A DNA stretch of 9,529 nt from a bacterium (GTDB taxonomy: Bacteria; Verrucomicrobiota; Verrucomicrobiia; Chthoniobacterales; Terrimicrobiaceae). The DNA is taken from the NCBI GenBank assembly GCA_009920585.1, contig RFZT01000073.1:1-9529 (forward strand), read 5' to 3'. A model generated the notes under the pieces. The model did no database searches, was not told the origin of the DNA, and saw only the letters and a list, made by a program, of their open reading frames with translations. Positions 1 through 6,461 of the stretch are shown piece by piece (the stretch's first letter is position 1; each line of letters starts with the position of its first letter). Both the position numbers and the translations under genes were made by a program.

Positions 1-99
1 TCAGAAGGATCAGAAGGATCAGAAGGATCAGAAGGATCAGAAGGATCAGAAGGATCAGAAGGATCAGAAGGATCAGAAGGATCAGAAGGATCAGAAGGA
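1..99 (+). repeat. Perfect 9-bp tandem repeat, 11 copies, inside a coding region
   Basis: The unit TCAGAAGGA is repeated eleven times without a single mismatch; the array breaks at base 100, where C replaces the expected T. In the frame of the host gene it reads CAG AAG GAT, giving Gln-Lys-Asp. The unit is a multiple of three, so gain or loss of copies changes linker length without a frameshift. The array reaches the left edge of the window, so its true copy number is unknown. The absence of any synonymous variation points to recent slippage expansion or ongoing homogenisation (inference). Confidence 0.97.
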
Positions 100-541
100 C
101 GATCAGGGCAAAGACCAAGATAAGAAAGATCAAGACCAAAAGGAAAAATCGGGTGATCAGGACAAGAAGGACTCCGAGCAAAAGCCTGAGGATAAAAAAG
201 AGGACCAGAAAGATCCCAAAGAGTCTGAAGACAAAAAGCCACAGGACTCGAAAAAGGACGAGGGCAAATCTGACAAAAAGAATGACCAGAAATCTCCTGC
301 TCCATCACCTACGCCTGGTGAAAAGAAGGAGGGAGATTTAAAGAGTTCCAAGCCGGATGAGCCCAAGCCCTCGCCTGAAAATCAAAAGCCGGAACAAGGC
401 GCTGCTGGAGGTGAGGAGGAGAAAGATGGGCAGATGACTCCAGCCCAAGCGAGGGGCCTTCTCAACTCTCTTCGGAACGAGGAGGAGAAAGTCAACATGA
501 TGGAGCAGCAAACCTCGCAAGAAGTGCTCCGCGACTGGTAA
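1..541 (+). CDS. BatC-type protein (or BatB/BatC fusion), C-terminal part only
   Basis: This is the last 179 codons of a gene that begins left of the window; the reading frame starts at base 2 and ends with TAA at 539-541. The first 33 visible residues are eleven Gln-Lys-Asp triplets. A further stretch of about 110 residues, rich in Lys, Asp, Glu, Gln, Ser and Pro, looks disordered. The last 35 residues form an ordered-looking block that starts MTPAQARGLL and ends in VLRDW. From my knowledge of the family, a charged low-complexity tail followed by a short helix-like block ending in Asp-Trp is typical of BatC, or of a VWA-plus-TPR BatB/BatC protein. Those TPR and VWA domains would lie upstream and are not visible. 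The gene sits 11 bases before batD, which strongly supports the assignment. Bat proteins are envelope proteins associated with MoxR-type ATPases and were first linked to aerotolerance in Bacteroides. Whether this is BatC or a fusion cannot be decided here. Confidence 0.75.
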   Translation, partial: QKDQKDQKDQKDQKDQKDQKDQKDQKDQKDQKDDQGKDQDKKDQDQKEKSGDQDKKDSEQKPEDKKEDQKDPKESEDKKPQDSKKDEGKSDKKNDQKSPAPSPTPGEKKEGDLKSSKPDEPKPSPENQKPEQGAAGGEEEKDGQMTPAQARGLLNSLRNEEEKVNMMEQQTSQEVLRDW

Positions 542-552
542 AATTAAGATCG

Positions 553-2325
553 ATGAAAATGCGCGTTGTCATTTTGTGGGTGGGATTGCTTTTAGCGGCC
601 TTAGCTGGTCTTCAGGCGCAAGAGGCTACAGCGGGCTTGAGCAGTCCCAGTACTTCTGTCGGGCAGCCTGTCGAGTTGGTTGTGACGGTTCGTGACAGCA
701 GAAATGCGGAGGTGCCTCAAACCATCGATGTAGCAGGTCTGCGTATTGAGCTCTTTGGTCGGGCCACGCGATTTGAAATGAATAATTTCAAGGTGACATC
801 TTCTCTGACCTACACGTATTCGGTGGTGCCCTTGAATGCCGGTGAGTTCACGATTCCGCCGATTGAGGTGAAGGTGGATAAAAAAACGCTGAAAACAGCT
901 CCTGCCCGACTCTCCGTGATGGCCGGCGCTCCACCTGCGCTGCCTGCGCCTCAGCCTCTTCCCAATGCCCCCTCGACTCGCTCGGACGTGCAGCCTCCCG
1001 CAGGACAAGTAACGCCCTATTTTGGGGATCTTCTTCTCTCGAAAAAGAAGGCTTACGTGGGTGAGGTGGTTCCGGCCGAGTTGCGGTATTACTTTAATTC
1101 CCGGATCAGCGGCGAGGTGGGAGATCGCCCGAATTTCGGAGGCGAGGGATTCACCGCTCAAAAGCTCTCCCATGTTCCCAAGCGCGAGCAGATAGTTAAC
1201 GGAGAAAATTATGTTGTTTTTGGTTTTCAAACAGGGATCACACCCGTGAAGTCCGGTGCGCTCGAGATTCCTACATCCAGTCTGGAGGCCCGCTTGCAGG
1301 TTCCGGGAAGCCCGCCTCCTGGCTTCGCTGATATTTTTCAGCAGTTTGGCGGAGCCTTGCCGCCGGGCATGTTTACGAGCAGTCGGGATGTGAGCATCGA
1401 TACAAAGCCTGTCACAATGGAGGTGGTTCCTTTGCCGAAGGAGGGAAAACCCGAGAATTTCTCTGGCGCGATCGGTAAGTTTAAGATGGAAGCGAGCGCC
1501 AATCCCAAAAAAGCGGCGCCAGGTGATCCTATCACCATCAAGGTTCTCGTTACAGGACAGGGGAACTTTGATGCCATGGGCGCACCGGAATTGACCGATG
1601 ACGAAGGTTGGCGATCCTATCCGCCCACGGACAAGTTTGAGCCTGCGGATGCGATTCATTTTACAGGAACGAAGACCTTCGAGTTCGTTCTCATCGCCAA
1701 GCAAGATCGGATCAAAACACCAGGCCTTAAGTTCAGCTATCTCGATCCGGCCACGGGGAAATATGAAACGCTCACTCAAGCTCCCTTTGACGTTGAGGCA
1801 AAAGCCGGTGAGGCGAAGCCGGAAGCAAGCCCAGTTGGGAACGTTACCCCCTCGCCAACGCCAAAGCCAGAATCCAAAGCATCGCGGTCGGTTGTTCACG
1901 TCGGTGGGGACTCGAGTTGGACGCCCCTTTTCAAACAGCCCTTCTTCCTTCTCCTCAATTTGGCCGTAGCGACCGTTTGGGGGCTCGCGCTGGTTTATGT
2001 TTTAGTGAAAAAACTCCTTCGATCGGCGTGGATGTGCAGGAGGTCGGAGGCCGGACGCTTGAAGCGACTGATTGCCGATTTGGAGGCCTGTGAGGATGGG
2101 CGTTTTTACGATCAGGCGGCAGACTGTCTTGCTTCCCTAGGTGGGGCTGATCCAGAGAGCTTGGGGGAGGGGATTCCCAACGCGGACGCCGAAGTCCTTC
2201 GGTCCCTCTCGGAGCGCATTGCGGAATCCAAATATTCTCCGATTGCCTTGGCGAAGCCCACTGCAGATGAGCGTGGGCGCGTCATGCAGGTCCTTACCAG
2301 TCTTGTTTCTCAATATGCGAAATAA
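553..2325 (+). CDS. batD: BatD family envelope protein (oxygen tolerance)
   Basis: This 590-residue protein starts with a signal peptide (residues 1 to about 22: hydrophobic VVILWVGLLLAALAG, then LQAQ). A large periplasmic region of beta-rich, Ig-like character follows: an N-terminal domain to about residue 125, a Pro/Ala linker near 125-150, and further domains to about 415. A Pro/Ser/Lys-rich linker (about 416-446) leads to one membrane helix near residues 463-485, followed by a basic stop-transfer stretch (KKLLRSAWMCRR). A cytoplasmic tail of about 100 residues completes the protein. This layout matches the BatD family (Pfam 'oxygen tolerance'), thought to work in the envelope with VWA proteins BatA/BatB and a MoxR ATPase; its biochemical function is not established. 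The ATG at 553 lies 11 bases after the preceding stop and directly precedes the signal peptide. The 3' end overlaps batE by 11 bases. No strong ribosome binding site precedes the start; AAGA at 548-551 is the closest thing. Confidence 0.85.
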   Translation: MKMRVVILWVGLLLAALAGLQAQEATAGLSSPSTSVGQPVELVVTVRDSRNAEVPQTIDVAGLRIELFGRATRFEMNNFKVTSSLTYTYSVVPLNAGEFTIPPIEVKVDKKTLKTAPARLSVMAGAPPALPAPQPLPNAPSTRSDVQPPAGQVTPYFGDLLLSKKKAYVGEVVPAELRYYFNSRISGEVGDRPNFGGEGFTAQKLSHVPKREQIVNGENYVVFGFQTGITPVKSGALEIPTSSLEARLQVPGSPPPGFADIFQQFGGALPPGMFTSSRDVSIDTKPVTMEVVPLPKEGKPENFSGAIGKFKMEASANPKKAAPGDPITIKVLVTGQGNFDAMGAPELTDDEGWRSYPPTDKFEPADAIHFTGTKTFEFVLIAKQDRIKTPGLKFSYLDPATGKYETLTQAPFDVEAKAGEAKPEASPVGNVTPSPTPKPESKASRSVVHVGGDSSWTPLFKQPFFLLLNLAVATVWGLALVYVLVKKLLRSAWMCRRSEAGRLKRLIADLEACEDGRFYDQAADCLASLGGADPESLGEGIPNADAEVLRSLSERIAESKYSPIALAKPTADERGRVMQVLTSLVSQYAK

Positions 2326-3061
2326 AATACCAAGCACCCTCCGAAGTGGAATTGTGGCACTGATATTGTTGAGTGGGGCCTTCTCGGGTTGGGGTGATGA
2401 TCTCTCTGATGCCAGATCTCGCGCCGCCAATGGCGAGCACGCTGAAGCCATTCGCTTATTTGAGAAACATCTCCAAACGGAGCGCCCCTCGGCATCTGTG
2501 TATTTTGAATTGGGCGAGTCAGCCATGAAATCGGCGAATCCAGCGTCAGCGGCCTTGAATTTCCGTCGGGCGTTGATTCTGGATCCCCGATTTGAAACTG
2601 CACGGAAGGCATTATCTGAGGCCAATCTGGCTCTTGGCATTCCACCTGATCCCTCCGATTGGAAAGTGAATCTCGTTAGCAAAGTGCCACTTAATGCTCT
2701 TCTGATCACGGGTGTTGTGGTGTCTTGGATTGGACTATTTCTGACTTTGGCAGGTTCCCGAGTGCGTGCGCGCCTGATTTTTGCAGCGTCTTTGATTTTC
2801 AGTGGTGTTTCGATGGTCGCTCTTGCTTGGTTTTGTGATCCCCGCATCGAGTTCAGTCATCAATCCTACGTTCTTTCCTCGTCGGGTTGTGTGGTTTTCA
2901 ACGCACCTGTCGATAACTCCGAGAAACTCACCAAGCTAGCTCCGGGGAGCGTGGTCACTGTGATTTCTGAGCGTGGACGCTGGATCTACGGCCAGTTGCC
3001 AGGGGGCGCAAGGGGTTGGTTTCTGAGCGAAGGTCTCGAGTCGCTGATTCCTCGCACGTGA
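2315..3061 (+). CDS. batE: BatE-like TPR, membrane and SH3-like protein
   Basis: The protein has 248 residues. The N-terminus (1 to about 27) is a signal peptide or anchor (basic MRNKIPSTLR, then GIVALILLSGAF). Residues about 30-108 contain two TPR-like units (ANGEHAEAIRLFEKHL; SVYFELGESAMKSANPASAALNFRRAL). Two membrane helices follow at about 127-147 and 154-173. Residues about 184-244 resemble a bacterial SH3 domain (GSVVTVISERGRWIYG, then GARGWFLSEGL). TPR, membrane and SH3 parts in this order, right after batD, identify BatE. The frame is open back to an ATG at 2141, but that would add 58 residues wholly inside batD. The ATG at 2315 puts the signal peptide at the N-terminus and gives an 11-base overlap with batD, so I chose it. 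Translation is probably coupled to batD. The exact role of BatE is unknown; a scaffolding role in an envelope complex is inference. Confidence 0.82.
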   Translation: MRNKIPSTLRSGIVALILLSGAFSGWGDDLSDARSRAANGEHAEAIRLFEKHLQTERPSASVYFELGESAMKSANPASAALNFRRALILDPRFETARKALSEANLALGIPPDPSDWKVNLVSKVPLNALLITGVVVSWIGLFLTLAGSRVRARLIFAASLIFSGVSMVALAWFCDPRIEFSHQSYVLSSSGCVVFNAPVDNSEKLTKLAPGSVVTVISERGRWIYGQLPGGARGWFLSEGLESLIPRT

Positions 3062-3840
3062 GGAATTTGCTCGCAGCTTTGCTTTTCGCGAGTGCTCCCA
3101 TGCATGCGGGATGGGAGGCGGGGGTTCAAGCGCAAACCGCTGGGGATTTTCCAGATTCCCCTTCCTTTAACGCGGAGTATCGTCTCGGATGGTCCGAGAT
3201 TGAGGCTGCGCGGGCTTGGGTTTCTGTCACCCGCCATGATGGCATGGTCTGCCTAAATGCCAATGGTGGTACGTATGGCGCAGTGAGATTATTGTATCAA
3301 CTCGACGCCGTGTTCACGTCGCTTTTCCTTCCTCCTGACTTTCAGACCCATCGCTCCGATTTGGTGGAGACGTATTCCGACCGGACGCTCACGACCTCGA
3401 TTGTCGGTGCGCTTGGTGAACTCTGGAGTCTGAGTGATTCCACAAGACAGGGGAAATCTCCAGCGAAGTGGCGTCGAGTGAAAATTGTGCCTGCGAGAGA
3501 TCTTTTTGCTGGAATGTTCTTTATACGCAGCCAGCGATTACTGGCCGGCGACGAGGTTGCTGTGGTGATCTATCCGGGAGGGGCTCCATTCCTTGCCCGC
3601 GTCAAATCGCTGGGTACCGAGGCCATTGAGGTAGCTGGTCAAACGAGAGAGGCCATCAAACTGGACCTTACTATCCAGCGCGTGAATGTGAAAAAAGGGA
3701 ACATCCTCGAGCCCCACGATAAATTTCAATCAGGGAAAATCTGGATATCGAATGACAGTGATCGAATCCCCCTTCGTGCCGAGGTAAATATTTTTGTTGG
3801 CTACGTGTTCGGAGAATTGGTCTCCTTTGACAAACAATGA
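3058..3840 (+). CDS. Secreted DUF3108 domain protein
   Basis: This is a 260-residue protein when started at GTG 3058. That codon overlaps the batE stop as GTGA and is followed at once by a signal peptide (RNLLAALLFASAPMHA, predicted cleavage near residue 17). An in-frame ATG at 3016 would add 14 polar residues before the signal peptide and extend the overlap with batE, so it is unlikely. The mature part has the DUF3108 pattern: an opening beta strand SFNAEYRLGW (residues 36-45), a central DLFAGMFFIRSQRLLAGDEV (148-167) matching the usual D-x-x-S/A-x-x-y-x-R-x-x-x-L-x-x-G segment, and a closing GKIWISNDSDRIPLRAEV (226-243) matching the family's W-x-S-x-D-x-x-R-x-P motif. DUF3108 proteins are secreted, probably beta-rich, and of unknown function. 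The tight packing between batE and trmB suggests co-expression. The family call is confident; no function can be given. Confidence 0.8.
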   Translation: MRNLLAALLFASAPMHAGWEAGVQAQTAGDFPDSPSFNAEYRLGWSEIEAARAWVSVTRHDGMVCLNANGGTYGAVRLLYQLDAVFTSLFLPPDFQTHRSDLVETYSDRTLTTSIVGALGELWSLSDSTRQGKSPAKWRRVKIVPARDLFAGMFFIRSQRLLAGDEVAVVIYPGGAPFLARVKSLGTEAIEVAGQTREAIKLDLTIQRVNVKKGNILEPHDKFQSGKIWISNDSDRIPLRAEVNIFVGYVFGELVSFDKQ

Positions 3841-4427
3841 ATCACAAGATTGATGAAGTGGTAACGATTCCGCCTGCGTGGACAGAAGCCAGTGCCCCGC
3901 CGTTGGAGGTGGACTTCGGTTGTCATCGAGGGGCCTTTTTTATCGGCATGGCGGCAATGAATCCGGGCACTAATTTTCTGGGTTTGGAGAAACAGGCGGA
4001 TCGAGTGAATAAATGTCTCCGAAAGATCGGGCGCCTTGGTCTTGCGAATGCGTTTGCAGTTCAAGGACTGGGTGCAGAGCCTCTACAAAAACTTCTGCCA
4101 TCCGCAAGTGTGACTACTTTTCATTTGTATTTTCCTGATCCATGGCCGAAGAGACGTCATGCTGGGCGGCGGGTATTTCAGGTTTCTTTTCTCGAGGAGA
4201 TTCGTCGTGTACTGCGTCCCAACGGGACATTGCGATTAATGACCGATTGCGAGTCGTACTTTTGCGAAATGCGAGATTTGACTCGGGTCGGATGGAACGA
4301 ATTGCCATGGGAAGATGGCAGGGAAACAGTGGAGACCGCCTTTGAAAAAACCTTCCGAGCGATGGGCATGAAGCCTCATCAGGTCTGCCTGAAGCCGATT
4401 GCTATCGAAGCGTTGGTAGCAACTTAA
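3837..4427 (+). CDS. trmB: tRNA (guanine-N7-)-methyltransferase TrmB
   Basis: TrmB uses S-adenosylmethionine to methylate N7 of guanosine 46 in the variable loop of tRNAs. The 196-residue protein has the Rossmann-type motif I region LEVDFGCHRGAFF (residues 23-35) and the acidic end of strand 2 at GLEKQADR (49-56). The TrmB signature FPDPWPKRRH is at 99-108, a helix FLEEIRRVLRPNG at 118-130, and the C-terminal TAFEKTFRAMG (167-177) corresponds to the family's conserved T-x-F/Y-E segment. The FPDPWPK-R-H signature is diagnostic. Two things are unusual. The protein is on the short side, with only about 22 residues before motif I. Motif I itself reads G-C-H-R-G where most relatives have a G-x-G-x-G type loop. 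The ATG overlaps the DUF3108 stop as ATGA, so translation is probably coupled. The 3' end overlaps the convergent repeat-protein gene by 26 bases. Confidence 0.93.
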   Translation: MNHKIDEVVTIPPAWTEASAPPLEVDFGCHRGAFFIGMAAMNPGTNFLGLEKQADRVNKCLRKIGRLGLANAFAVQGLGAEPLQKLLPSASVTTFHLYFPDPWPKRRHAGRRVFQVSFLEEIRRVLRPNGTLRLMTDCESYFCEMRDLTRVGWNELPWEDGRETVETAFEKTFRAMGMKPHQVCLKPIAIEALVAT

Positions 4428-6258
4428 GTTCTTCGGGTCGGATTTGGGACTTGTTGATGGTGGAGGCGAGTTTCTCGGCTTCTTGGATTTTTCCTGAAGC
4501 TTGAAGAACGGCAACGCGAATGCATTTCCAAGAATCCTTCGCTTTTGGCCAATCGATTTTTTCTTCGTTATAAATGGCATTGGCTTTTTCAATATCGCCT
4601 AATTTGAGGAGTCCGAGTGCAGCGGCGCTTATGGCTGGGAGTGAATCGGGAGAATGTTTAAGAAGACTCAATGCTTTCGCTGCTGTTTCTGGGGTGTCCC
4701 TTTCAGCAAGAAGCTCGAGGTAGGCTTTCTCGACTTGTTGGCCTGTGAGGTTGGGGAAGGATTCCAGAAACTCATCATAGACGGATAGGAGATTGGCAGC
4801 GGGGTCATTTTTAGGCCAGTTGCGTGTGATACCGAGATACCCTTCCAATGAGGTATCCCTGCGACGAGCGAGAACTCGGTAAGCTTTGATCGACTGCTCA
4901 GGCTCACCGATTCGCATTGTGTAGGCAGCGACAAACGAAGCGATCTCGGGTTTTTCAAATGCCAAGTTCTGTTGCATTTCCCGCCAGAGGTCATCGGCCT
5001 CTATTTCTTTCCCCGCTTTTTTTGCGGCACGTGCCAGAAAGAGAAGTCTTATGCTGTCGGAAAGGTCCACTACGGTGTCTGCATCAAGAAGGGTGAATAC
5101 ATCTCCCCAGCGATCGAGTCCGGCGTGGGCGTCGAGATAGACAAGAAGCCACGCGGAGTTGGATAGAGCCCGGTCTTTGCCGATGAAATCAATGGCTTCT
5201 TGGTAGTCCATGCGGCGATTGAGCCACCGAGCAAACGCAATGGCTTCGGGCGTTGGAGCCGAGTAGCGGGACGCAGCGAGATCGGCGATGATTTTCTTTT
5301 TGTCTTCGGGTTTCTCTAAAATATGGAGTTCGGCAACCAAGAGGGCATCATCGCTCGTATGGAGCGGGTGGGCTTGGATTTTGGCTGCGATTTCGGCGGG
5401 GAGGATCGCGCTATTTTCCGCATGCGAGATTTGTTGGATTGCGAGTAAGCGGAGAGCTTCGATGCCGGTGGTATCCGTTTTCTTGGAGAGGGGGATAAGA
5501 ATATCCTGACTCGACTTCGTGTCTGATTTCAAAAGCAAATCTGCCGTGGCGAGCAGGATTTTTTCGGCATCGGGTGTAGAAAGTTCTGGTAGGGATTTTT
5601 TTGCAAGGTCTACGGCTGCGGCTGGATTGCCTGAAAGTGTAATGAGCTGCATTTCAATAGAGATCTTCCGCGCAGAATGCTCGTCCGTGATTTTATCAAT
5701 CGCGGCCTGAGCCATGCGAGGCTTCCCAGCTTTGATTGATTGTTCGGCGAGAGTGAGTAGTTCAGCGTTGTTGGCGAGACCATCCACCATCAGCGTTTGT
5801 AACTCGGCGATAGCAGCGGTATCGCCCAAGGCGGCGTTCAAGAGTTGAGACTTTCGCAGAATGAACTCATTGTTTGGGGCAAGGGCATTAGCTTTTTGAA
5901 TAAGTGCTAGGGCTTCCTTTATCTTGCCCTTGTCGACGGCAGTATCGCAAAGGCCCATGAGTTCATTCGCGCGCCAAGTATTAATGGTATCGAGTAAAAC
6001 AGGAGTAAAAAGCCAACCAAGGACAATGAACGTGATTAAGACAATGGGAATATTAACCCGAGGATCCTTAAGTCGCGAAAGGATAACTTCTCTGGGTGTC
6101 GGCAGCGAGTTGTAAAAGTCGTGATCTGGAAGTGGCTCGTGATCAATAAAATGATCTTCCTGTTCTTTAAAGTGCAGGTCGTGGGATGGAGGAGCCTTCT
6201 TGTCGCCTCTCTGATTTGCGCGTGAACCAACTGCGGTTTTGGGTGGAAGCTCGCTCAT
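4402..6258 (-). CDS. Membrane-anchored TPR-like repeat protein, function unknown
   Basis: This 618-residue protein has three parts. Residues 1-68 are hydrophilic and probably cytoplasmic, with an acidic and histidine-bearing stretch (H26, H29, H36, H40, H46 among Asp and Glu). One membrane helix lies at about 69-90 (NIPIVLITFIVLGWLFTPVL), with the basic RLKDPR before it supporting an N-in orientation. From about 93 to the end it is made of paired amphipathic helices with TPR-like spacing, for example KIKEALALIQKANALAPNN (about 111-129), NAELLTLAEQSIKAGKPRMA, MRIGEPEQSIKAYRVLARRR and a C-terminal ASGKIQEAEKLASTINKSQ. This predicts a long alpha-solenoid on the outer face of the membrane, suited to protein-protein contacts. 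No enzymatic motif is visible. The ATG overlaps the stop of the preceding 67-residue gene (ATGA), so it is probably translated with it. The 3' end (TAG) overlaps trmB by 26 bases. A Sel1-type or other solenoid is possible instead of classical TPR. Confidence 0.75.
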   Translation of the reverse strand: MSELPPKTAVGSRANQRGDKKAPPSHDLHFKEQEDHFIDHEPLPDHDFYNSLPTPREVILSRLKDPRVNIPIVLITFIVLGWLFTPVLLDTINTWRANELMGLCDTAVDKGKIKEALALIQKANALAPNNEFILRKSQLLNAALGDTAAIAELQTLMVDGLANNAELLTLAEQSIKAGKPRMAQAAIDKITDEHSARKISIEMQLITLSGNPAAAVDLAKKSLPELSTPDAEKILLATADLLLKSDTKSSQDILIPLSKKTDTTGIEALRLLAIQQISHAENSAILPAEIAAKIQAHPLHTSDDALLVAELHILEKPEDKKKIIADLAASRYSAPTPEAIAFARWLNRRMDYQEAIDFIGKDRALSNSAWLLVYLDAHAGLDRWGDVFTLLDADTVVDLSDSIRLLFLARAAKKAGKEIEADDLWREMQQNLAFEKPEIASFVAAYTMRIGEPEQSIKAYRVLARRRDTSLEGYLGITRNWPKNDPAANLLSVYDEFLESFPNLTGQQVEKAYLELLAERDTPETAAKALSLLKHSPDSLPAISAAALGLLKLGDIEKANAIYNEEKIDWPKAKDSWKCIRVAVLQASGKIQEAEKLASTINKSQIRPEELKLLPTLR

Positions 6259-6458
6259 CTTAACACGCTGTCCAGTACGTCAAAACGTGAGTGGGGGCGT
6301 GTTTTCTTTATGTTTTGAAAAGAGGCAATAACTGAATCCATTTTGGCAGTATATCTCATTCCGTTCACACCAGAAAATTGGTCAATAATCCAAGTAATCC
6401 CCTTTTGTAATACGATCTCGGTTGCCATTATTGAACTGACTTGTGTGAGAGGTGACAT
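6255..6458 (-). CDS. Small unknown protein coupled to the TPR membrane protein gene
   Basis: I do not recognise this 67-residue protein. It fills the whole gap between glk and the repeat-protein gene: its first ATG is three bases after the glk stop, and its TGA overlaps the downstream ATG as ATGA. This packing is the main reason to accept it as real. The sequence has a hydrophobic/aromatic segment (EIVLQKGITWIIDQFSGVNG, about residues 14-33) and a basic C-terminal part (NIKKTRPHSRFDVLD). It has no signal peptide or clear membrane helix. An internal ATG at 6428 (residue 11, MATEIVLQK) is an alternative start, giving 57 residues. The segment looks richer in A and T than its neighbours, which could mean weaker coding constraint. 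If it is not a gene, this is the only long gap in the operon. Confidence 0.5.
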   Translation of the reverse strand: MSPLTQVSSIMATEIVLQKGITWIIDQFSGVNGMRYTAKMDSVIASFQNIKKTRPHSRFDVLDSVLR

Positions 6459-6461
6459 ATC

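Noticed and set aside
1..99. The tandem repeat as a CRISPR array or plasmid iteron set
   Set aside because: There are no spacers, the unit is only 9 bases, and it is in frame with a gene whose product continues the same composition.
153..341. A basic 62-residue frame in the charged linker region, and minus-strand frames opposite it
   Set aside because: These are frameshifted readings of the purine-rich linker; the true frame is fixed by continuity to the stop at 539-541 and by the repeat.
601..1899. A 432-codon open frame on the minus strand opposite batD
   Set aside because: It lies wholly inside batD, which has a signal peptide, membrane helix and family layout. The antisense translation is rich in Arg, His and Cys with no coherent domain, so it is a shadow of batD codon use.
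2137..2847. A 236-codon minus-strand frame across the batD/batE junction
   Set aside because: It spans two well-supported genes, and its translation is basic and low in recognisable structure.
4421..4430. AACTTAAGTT palindrome as a bidirectional terminator
   Set aside because: Five AT-rich base pairs with no loop and no adjoining T-run cannot make a stable intrinsic terminator.
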